Of a stretch of 64,000 nucleotides of DNA, positions 57,217-64,000 are shown one piece after another. Position 1 is the stretch's first letter, and every line of letters starts with the position of its first letter. Source of the DNA: Alopecurus myosuroides. Lineage: Eukaryota; Streptophyta; Magnoliopsida; Poales; Poaceae. Position numbers and translations under genes: made by a program. Under the pieces are notes generated by a model, which made no database searches, had not been told where the DNA came from, and worked only from the letters and a program-made list of their open reading frames with translations. The stretch lies in the NCBI GenBank assembly GCA_028641055.1, contig CM054059.1, positions 106,466,263 through 106,530,262 on the forward strand, written 5' to 3'.

Positions 57217-58132
57217 TGGAACATATGAATGAGCTTTCATCTTTGAGGAGTTTATTTTCTGATGATATTAAGAAACGCACTTACTTTGTTACCAAGATCT
57301 TCCCTTTCTCATTGAAAGATGAAGCTAAAACTTGGTTTAACAATTTTCCACCTTGATCTATTGATAGTACTATTGGTTTGGTTAATGCTTTCTTTCAAAA
57401 TATTTTCCTTCTAGTGCTCAACATGCTACTTTGCAGAGTATGTTTAACTTTAAGAAAATTGAAGGAGACAAAATGCTTGAATCTTGGTCAAGGTTTTGTT
57501 CTTTAATAAGAGCTAGCCCTAGAAATCCATTACCTAAAAATGAGCTCTTAGATATATTTTATAATGGACTAACTGTTGAATCTAGGACATACGTGGATAG
57601 TTGTGTTTTCAGAAACAGAACTCCCGAATAAGCTAAGGTATTATTGGCTAAAATAGCCAAAAATCATGATGATTGGACTATACCTGAGCCAACACCAACA
57701 CCAGAACGAACACCAATACCAACACCCAAGAAGAGGGGAATGATTGAATGAAATGATGAAGTGATGAGGGAAGCTAAGAAATCTCTTAAAGAGAGGGGTA
57801 TTAAATCTGAAGATGTGAAGAATCTACCACCTATAGAAGAATTATGTAACCCAATTCCTCATCCACCCACAGTTGAGGTACACTCTCTTAAATATTTTGA
57901 TAATAGAGATATTCCCTATTCTAAACCCCCTGATCAATGCTTAAATGACTTTTATAATTATGTTGTTAAGCAAGACAACTTTAATATGAGAATGCAGAAT
58001 CATCTAATGGAAAACTCTAGATCTATTGTTAATTTGCATGGTATTATTGAGAGAACCTCTAATGATGTTAAAATGCTTGTCAAATATTTTCATATGGTTC
58101 AAACTCAAAGTGCAAAAAGATTTGCTAGCTAA
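57217..58132 (+). pseudogene. Sabrina-like gag, Retrotrans_gag region, broken
   Basis: About 57217-57355 reads MEHMNELSSLRSLF then TYFVTKIFPFSLKDEAKTWF, the typical PFSL-x-EAK-x-W core of a Gypsy Gag domain. After a stop and a frame change, 57431-57631 continues with the second half (ESWSRFCSLIRASPRNPLP, LLDIFYNGL). Stops at about 57629 and 57749 separate a further piece, 57761-58132 (REAKKSLKERG... NFNMRMQNHLMENSRS). At least four disabling changes are visible, so no functional Gag can be made. Confidence 0.75.
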
Positions 58133-58173
58133 TGCTTCTAGAGAAATACATGTTTGTGAAATAATTACAAGAA

Positions 58174-59526
58174 GTGGTATTTCTACTGAGGATCCCTTGT
58201 ATCCTGAAGGACATCCTAAAAGAATTGAACGAGATTCTCAACAACCTAAAAACTAATTCTCCTTCTAAAAAAAGAAGAAAACATAAAACTGTTGTAGAGT
58301 CTCCTAAACCTGCTAAAGATCCTAATAGTATATCTATTTTTGATGCTGAAACTGAAAGTGGTAATGATAAAAATGATTCTTCTAATAAAGAAGAAACTGA
58401 AGTTGAACCTGAAAAGCAAACTAAAACTTCAAAGTATACTAAGGAGTATTTCATTGCTAATAAACACATAGTAATCAGAGAGAGACTTGGTTACAAAAAG
58501 CAATGCCTTTTCCTAATAAGAAACATAAATCAAAGTATACTAATGAGTATTTCATTCACTTTCCCATGTTATAACTTTCTAAATGATGCAGGGATACTTG
58601 AGGATTTCTTGCTGATGGTTGGTAGGGCTGGTCTAACTGATTACATGAATGATGAAAGCCCTCAATATGCTATACTAACCAAAACTTTTGTTGAGAGTTT
58701 TACTTTCAGCAACTCTCAGTATAACCCATCTATTGGATTCAAAGTTTATGATAGACCTTATCCATGCTTTTGGCAAGATTTTGTAGTAGCATAGGTATTA
58801 ACACGTCGGGGACAGCGAGGAAGATTCAGGAACGACCCGCTGATTTGCTGGAGCTCTACCAAGGAGTTACAAATGATAATGACCGCACAACTCAGTGCGG
58901 CAAGATAAGGAACATTCAACTCCCCGCTATTAGATATTTTACTTATTACATTGCTACTAGTGTTATTGGTAGGGAAAACACTAGTAATATTTCAAATTAC
59001 CATCTCGCTTTTCTTGCTAATGCACTGAATAATAGTAATAGATATAACCTTGGTGCTTTCATTGCTTGTCGCTTAGCTGCTAGAGGACCCATTTATGGGG
59101 GTATTATTGCTACGCTGGTGTTGACTGCTCTAAACCTTTATGTTGCTCCACATGATGAGTTGCTAGCTCCTTAGAGACTTAACCTTGCTGTAATCAAAGC
59201 TAGTCACTTTGTTACTGCAAACTCTAGTGCTGGACATCTAGTATATAGAGTTTTATTCACTGATGGAGATGAAAAGGAAGTACCCTTTGCCGCAGCCTGT
59301 TTTGTTCAGTGTTAGCAGGATGCCATAGTCACGTTCAAAGGAGGAGATGGATGAGCAGCTGCGCTTTCTTGATTTCCATGAGCAGCACGACCCCGAGCAT
59401 CTGATGGGGCAGAACGCGCCCTTCGAGGACTACACGGCGCCATACACCAGTGTGTCCTCGAGCTCATATCAGGAGGATGGCCCATCCTCGACATACTATG
59501 GGGGCGCCACTTCATGGCCCACTTGA
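58174..59526 (+). pseudogene. Sabrina-like second ORF (unknown function), frameshifted
   Basis: Pieces: 58174-58794 (basic SPSKKRRKHK, acidic middle, then FVESFTFSNSQYNPSIGF), 58764-59174 (TARKIQERPADLLELYQGV, KIRNIQLPAIRYFTYYIATS, RYNLGAFIACRLAARGPIYG), and after a stop and a shift near 59290 a tail ending about 59526 (SKEEMDEQLRFLDFHEQHD). In intact relatives these form one long protein, commonly annotated only as a retrotransposon or Athila ORF1-like protein of unknown role in the internal region. The ARKI...LPAIRYFT...GPIYGGII block is the conserved core. At least two frameshifts separate the pieces here. Confidence 0.65.
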
Positions 59527-61493
59527 GATTAATCTCCACTTAGCCCAAAATCCTAAGCTTGGGGCGAGGTATGCCGCCATCACACTCATCTACAAATCAC
59601 GTTTCGGTCGGTTCTTTTTATATCCATGTTTTCGTTTCTTTCGCTTCTTTTTGTTTTATTGTTTTGTTCTTGCTTTCCAAAACATAAAAGACCAAAAATA
59701 TTTCTTTTGTTTCTCTTATTTGCTTCTTTAGTATCTTTTGTTGGTTTGCTTTACTTTCTAGTTTCAGTTTAATATTCAAAGACCCAAAAAGATTTTGCTT
59801 TGTTTCCTTGTTTCCTTCTATTCTTCTTTTAAATTCAAAAATCCAAAAATATTTGTTCTTCTTCTTTGGTTTTGTAAAGATTCCTGCAGAATTCAATAGT
59901 CCTCCGTGACTCCATTGGAGCTTGGTTATCATTTTGTATTATTCAGTCCATGCGAGTGAAGAGCAATAATGACGATTTACGACAATTCAAGTTGTGGTGA
60001 GAGGCTGGTATGAACTCTATTTTTTTTCATTTTTGTACATATACTCATCTATGTGCACATGCTTAGTTTATTCGTGTAAGGTGTATATTATTTAATCGAT
60101 GCTTAGTAGTTCGTGCTCTCTCATGATTAGTTCCATCTTATTAATATTAGATAGCATGTCGTATAAATGTTTGCTTGCATTGCTTTATTCATAGAAGGGT
60201 ATGAAATTGTAGTACCTCCCTCTGAATGTTTCACTTGAATCGACTTGGCACATGCTCACGCATGCATCACACTTAAAAAAGTAGATTAGGCCTCGATGAT
60301 TTATTTTGCTTAGGATTATTTGTATCACTTTTATGCCTCTGTTAATTTTATTCTGTCACAAGTATCATTATGACAGTTGTTGATCTCTTGATTGTCGCTC
60401 CCAGTCTATTTCTAGCCTTCGCCTATACTAAATATGAGCTCTACTCGTGCATCCAACTCCCAAAAACCAAAGTTCGCCAAATGTGTCCACCATACCTACC
60501 TATATGTTGCATTTCACTACCACTCCAAGTAAATTTTCATGTGCTAACTTTAAAACTTTCAAAATACTTATCATTTTGTGACACTGTTTTAGCTCATGAG
60601 GAAGTAGTAGTTGGGTTTATTATCTTCCATACTAATTGAGTACCCCGAGTTGCATGCTTCATCTGCTCGTCATTAATTTTGCAAAGAGTTGGTTAGACCA
60701 TTATAACATCAAAATCTAAATAAATAAATAAATAAATAGGCACTTATACATGGTATGAGATTGTTGGCAGACATCCGAGGATTTGGTTAGCCAAGGTTTG
60801 CGAAAGCAAGGTGGGGAGGAGTGACATACTATATAAAGAGCATGCTATAAATGCTTAATATAAATAACTCGGAACTGTTCTCAACTTTTTTAGTATGGAA
60901 GATAACAAGAACTCTATTACCATTCCTTGACATGAACAATCACCTCCCAAAAATCATTTTACTTCTGTTTTTAATAAAATAAAAAGCTCTAGCACATGTT
61001 AATCCCTGCTTCCCTCTGCGAAGGACCTTTCTTTTACTTTTACATTGAGTCTTCACCTTCTCACTTTATGCACCTTCTTAAGAGCATAGTTTTCATTCTT
61101 AGTATAATGTGCTTGTCCCATAACACAGTTGATTGTGGTATAACTTTGATGCTTTTGTCTTTGATATATTTACTTCTAGTCTTCACTTGAACCTCAGAGG
61201 TTCCCTGGCATTTATGTTTTGCTCTATTATTAAGGGCAAGCGAGATACCACTTTATCATATCTTATTATGAACATTGCAATCCTGCAGATTGATATTTTT
61301 CATGGTGCTTATTATTAGTGTGTTGGCATCTCTTCACGATTTGCATAACTATTAGGTGACTTTATTTGCATACTTCTTATTATGAATTGCCTAAGCACTT
61401 GATCATATAGTGAGAATATTTACATCATATGAAACAAATGTGTTCGTAAAAGTTCTTTTATCGCACTCAGTTGTTAACTGAATTGCTTGAGTG
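59527..61493 (+). other. Sabrina-like 3' non-coding internal region
   Basis: AT-rich DNA with T-rich runs (59600-59870), a (TAAA)-type run near 60718-60737 and GGCAGACATCCGAGGATTTG at about 60766, known from this kind of element. No gene, RT or integrase is seen. The junction to the 3' LTR fragment is at about 61494, with no purine tract, so the 3' LTR start has been lost. Confidence 0.6.
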
Positions 61494-62415
61494 CCGCCAC
61501 CACCTTGAAACTCAATTTGGGGATCAGAAGTTCCTTTTCTGGCGGCCTGCCTAGACGGGGATTCGGAGGAGATCATCGCCATCATCATCGCCACCATTTA
61601 TCCTTGAACCATCCATGATTCCCCATCCATGTGTGAGTAATCCGCGCTGTAGGCTGAGAGGGATGGAAGATATTGGATGAGATCGTTCATGTAATAATGC
61701 GAGATTATTAGGGCATAGTGCCTAGTATCCGTCTAGTGCTTTATATTGTTGTTGCAACTTGTTATGCTTAATGCTTGTCACTAGGGCTCGAGTGCCATGA
61801 TCTCAGATCTGAACATGTTATTGTTTCATTAGTATAATTATGTTTCTTGATCATACCTGCAAGTTTTTTACACATATCATTGTCTGGAACCCGATGCCCT
61901 AAAGTGACATAAATTGGGACAACCTGAGGGGGTGGCTGTGATGTGAGGATCGCATGTGTTCATGGAGTGTTAATGCTCTGCCCCGTTGCTTTATTAAAAT
62001 GAGCACCTTAATTACCAGTAGTTTCCCTTGAGGCCCCGCTGCAAACGGGCCGGTAGGACAAAAGATGTTGTGCAAGTTTCTCATTGCGAGCACGTACAAC
62101 TATATTGGAACACATGCCTATGGTTTGCCTAGAACTTGGATGCTTTATTATTATCTATATGCAATGCCCATGTTTTGATTATGATATGAACTATTTTATC
62201 CATGTACCGCCCGTTCATCCATCCCTATGCCTACAGTACTTTAATCCTGCTTTTTTCCACAATTGCTACAGTTGTTACTATTTTACTCCTGCTATTGCTA
62301 TAAAACTGTTACCACTTATAAACTGTTGCGAGCAAGTCTACTTTCAGGTGCAGCTGAACTGACAACTCAGCTATTAAGGCTTATAAATATTCTTTGCCTC
62401 CCCTTGTGTCAAATC
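61494..62415 (+). mobile_element. Sabrina-like 3' LTR, internal fragment
   Basis: Matches 55545-56486 of the 5' LTR (for example GGGATTCGGAGGAGATCATC, ATGTGAGGATC and CCTCCCCTTGTGT). About 600 bp at its start and about 60 bp at its end are missing. Divergence is clearly higher than within the nested elements. Confidence 0.8.
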
Positions 62416-63684
62416 ATGGACTTAGAAGAAAGTCTAGCAAAACATACGAGTTTATTGTTAGGGTAACAATAGTACTAAACCGACCCAAGTGTATGTTGTT
62501 GCTAAAAAAGACTAAAGAATCAACATGTATTTTAGCAAATGAATATGAAAAACATTGGCTATAATTTCTATACTATGAGAATATATGTGACTGCATGATC
62601 CAAAGTTATACTTTGGATATCATCAACCGTGTTTCCCTAACTGGGGACTATAACGGCGATGCCTAGGAATGACCTAGAAAATTTAACGGAATCGAGATCG
62701 TTCAAGACTAGTACTTAACTCCACTAGATTATAGAGAGATACATTCTATGGGTCCTCCCAGTATCTCCGATGAAATATCGTCTGGCCATACACAATGTGA
62801 TCTTATCACAAGGTTATCAGGGATATGAATGAGAGAAGAGAACGATGTCGGTAAACGAGTTATATGTGTTATGATCGAAGAGTTTGATCAGACTAGATCA
62901 TATAGTTTCCCCTCGTGATATCATTGGCATTTGAAGTTAAGGGAATAACTGCAATGAGTAACTTATAAGGTTCCCACATACACCGGGAACACACAGGAGC
63001 CATCATGGATGCCTACGGTCTCCTTGTTGGTTATTGTTTGATAAGTGCCCGAACATATCTGTGTGTTATCAAACCTTTATGGGTCACACGCTTAAGCCGT
63101 GCCAAACTTTTATTGAGATAAATAATATGTTGTTATTTTTTTAGGAATGTTAGATGTCTTTACGATATCATAGAAACAAGTCTCGTGTCAATCGGAGTGG
63201 TTTCGGGGAAGTTTCTATAAGAGAAAAGTTATGTCGGCGTTTTGTATAATTTATATGAGAAGCTATGGAGGACATGCTATGTCCCGGGATATTAGAAATG
63301 TGTTTCTAATATCATTTTATGATATCGATGATTTTATCAATAGGGGTAATGGGGTTCCATAAGACTTCCGGGGGACTTTCCTTATATGGAAGCAGTGCCG
63401 GAGGGGGGCAGATTTCTCCCTGTCAGCAAAACCTAATTTTAGGGAATGCCAGAGGGGCCCATGGTCTCCCAAAGTGCACAAGGATTCCATAAGTATTTTT
63501 CCTAAATTTATTTGATAAATAAATGAGAAGGAAAAGGAAAAAGAAAATAAAAATAAAAAAATAGGTGGAGGGATTGGACTCCACAAGGGAGTCCAATCCA
63601 AATTCCCCTAGGAGGGTGGCGCGACCAAGAAAAGGGAGGAGAAAACCGGGCCCCCTTCTTTGGAAGGTGCCCTCCTAGCTCCAC

Positions 63685-63694
63685 CTATATAATC
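63685..63694 (+). promoter_or_regulatory. TATA box of the terminal LTR
   Basis: CTATATAATC lies within CTCCAC...CCCCACCCCTCC, a layout usual in grass LTR promoters. Confidence 0.6.
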
Positions 63695-63739
63695 CCCACC
63701 CCTCCTCTTTGGAGAACACAAAAATTGAGCGTTTTGTCC

Positions 63740-63762
63740 TTCTCTCTCTCTCTCTCTCTCTC
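63740..63762 (+). repeat. (TC)n microsatellite
   Basis: An uninterrupted CT dinucleotide run of about 22 bp, about 50 bp past the TATA box, as in pyrimidine-rich initiator and leader regions. Confidence 0.9.
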
Positions 63763-63765
63763 ATA

Positions 63766-63958
63766 GAATTAGAGATCTAATTAGAGGGCATCTACAATTA
63801 GAGCCCCTAATTAGAAAAATCTCTAATTGGATTAGAGCCTCTTCTAATCGGGTTTTTGAGTTTTACTCTCCCGATTAGACTTAGCTCTAATTGGTTTCTC
63901 TCTCATGTGTTGAGAACTTCTAGTTTCATAATAGGTCTAATCACAATTGATTAGAGCT
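63766..63958. repeat. Cluster of ATTAGAG / CTCTAAT motifs
   Basis: Five ATTAGAG and two CTCTAAT heptamers, plus several near matches (TCTAATC, GATTAGAC), within 190 bp of the presumed leader. Neighbouring inverse copies could pair. Confidence 0.7.
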
Positions 63959-64000
63959 ACCAACTAGCAACGCCGGAAGGCTGTCTCTCTTTATCGGTAC

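Larger units (their letters stand above)
29929..62415 (+). mobile_element. Sabrina/WHAM-like Gypsy element, split by a nested insertion
   Basis: Parts: 5' LTR 29929-30413 plus 55407-56547 (about 1.63 kb), internal region 56548-61493, and a partial 3' LTR 61494-62415. The chromovirus at 30414-55401 sits inside the 5' LTR. The primer site matches the 3' end of tRNA-Asp. The internal region has a broken gag and a second ORF but no reverse transcriptase, so the copy is non-autonomous or deleted. The left flanking pentamer is GAAGA (29924-29928). The 3' LTR end is missing, so the target duplication cannot be confirmed (a GAAGA at 62425 may be chance). The family name is from recalled similarity. 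Confidence 0.8.
62416..64000 (+). mobile_element. LTR of another retrotransposon (Copia-like?), partial
   Basis: The layout resembles a BARE/Angela-type LTR (TTGTTGGTTATTG and CACACGCTTAAG landmarks around 63029-63095), followed by a C-rich promoter block, a TATA box, and a presumed R/U5 leader. The left boundary between 62416 and about 62600 is not clear and the right end lies outside the window. No coding frame is credible. Confidence 0.5.

Noticed and set aside
62425..62429. GAAGA as right target duplication of the Sabrina-like element
   Set aside because: It matches the left pentamer (29924-29928), but the 3' LTR is truncated before its end and the position does not follow a CA terminus; a 5-bp match is likely chance.
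1..64000. CRISPR arrays, rRNA genes, functional tRNA genes, bacterial-type operons
   Set aside because: None seen; direct repeats are transposon-derived and the only tRNA-like segments lack a complete cloverleaf.

Overview
The window is a Triticeae-type grass chromosome segment (wheat, barley, rye or Aegilops relative). The evidence is nested multi-kilobase LTR retrotransposons with grass hallmarks: initiator-Met and Asp primer sites, BARE/Angela-like Copia LTR ends, and a Sabrina/WHAM-like Gypsy leader. There are also L1-type LINEs, a CACTA end, and one spliced cytochrome P450 gene as the only convincing host gene. Family names come from recalled similarity; no database was searched.

Layout. 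1-417 is the right end of a CACTA transposon. 418-11130 is the 3' part of a Copia element: internal remnant, polypurine tract and 3' LTR. The Copia LTR is split by two Gypsy solo LTRs, A (2481-6748, TSD TTCCG) and B (7361-10949, TSD ACGAC). The low-copy (host) stretch resumes at 11131. It carries a 2,100-bp hAT transposon (11266-13365, perfect 11-bp TIRs, 8-bp TSD), then a nearly full-length LINE (about 13850-21540). Next comes an apparently intact two-exon CYP71-clan P450 on the minus strand (21789-23502, 514 aa). A 5'-truncated LINE sits in its promoter (to 25482). A decayed minus-strand LINE fills 25570-29928.

The right half is one three-level nest. A Sabrina-like Gypsy element (29929 to about 62415) is split inside its 5' LTR by a 16-kb Tekay/Del-like chromovirus on the minus strand (30414-55401, TSD GCGCG). 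The right LTR of that chromovirus is split by a very young large-LTR element (41903-50766, TSD CCAGG) with two 4.18-kb LTRs and only 498 bp between them. The window ends in another LTR (62416-64000) with a TATA box, a CT run and an ATTAGAG-rich leader.

How the parts relate. Coding capacity is mostly dead. The chromovirus Gag-Pol has one nonsense codon, two 1-nt frameshifts and a substituted integrase catalytic Asp. The Sabrina-like gag is broken several times. The first LINE keeps an uninterrupted ORF2, but ORF1 is frameshifted near its end. The P450 is squeezed between LINEs: one poly(A) tail lies about 250 bp past its stop codon, and another LINE begins no more than about 200 bp upstream of its ATG.

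The least explained signal is a paired palindrome present in four different Gypsy LTR sequences. Its centres are 16-17 bp apart, and both arms change together between families. One LTR family also carries a tRNA-like segment with an RNA polymerase III B box.
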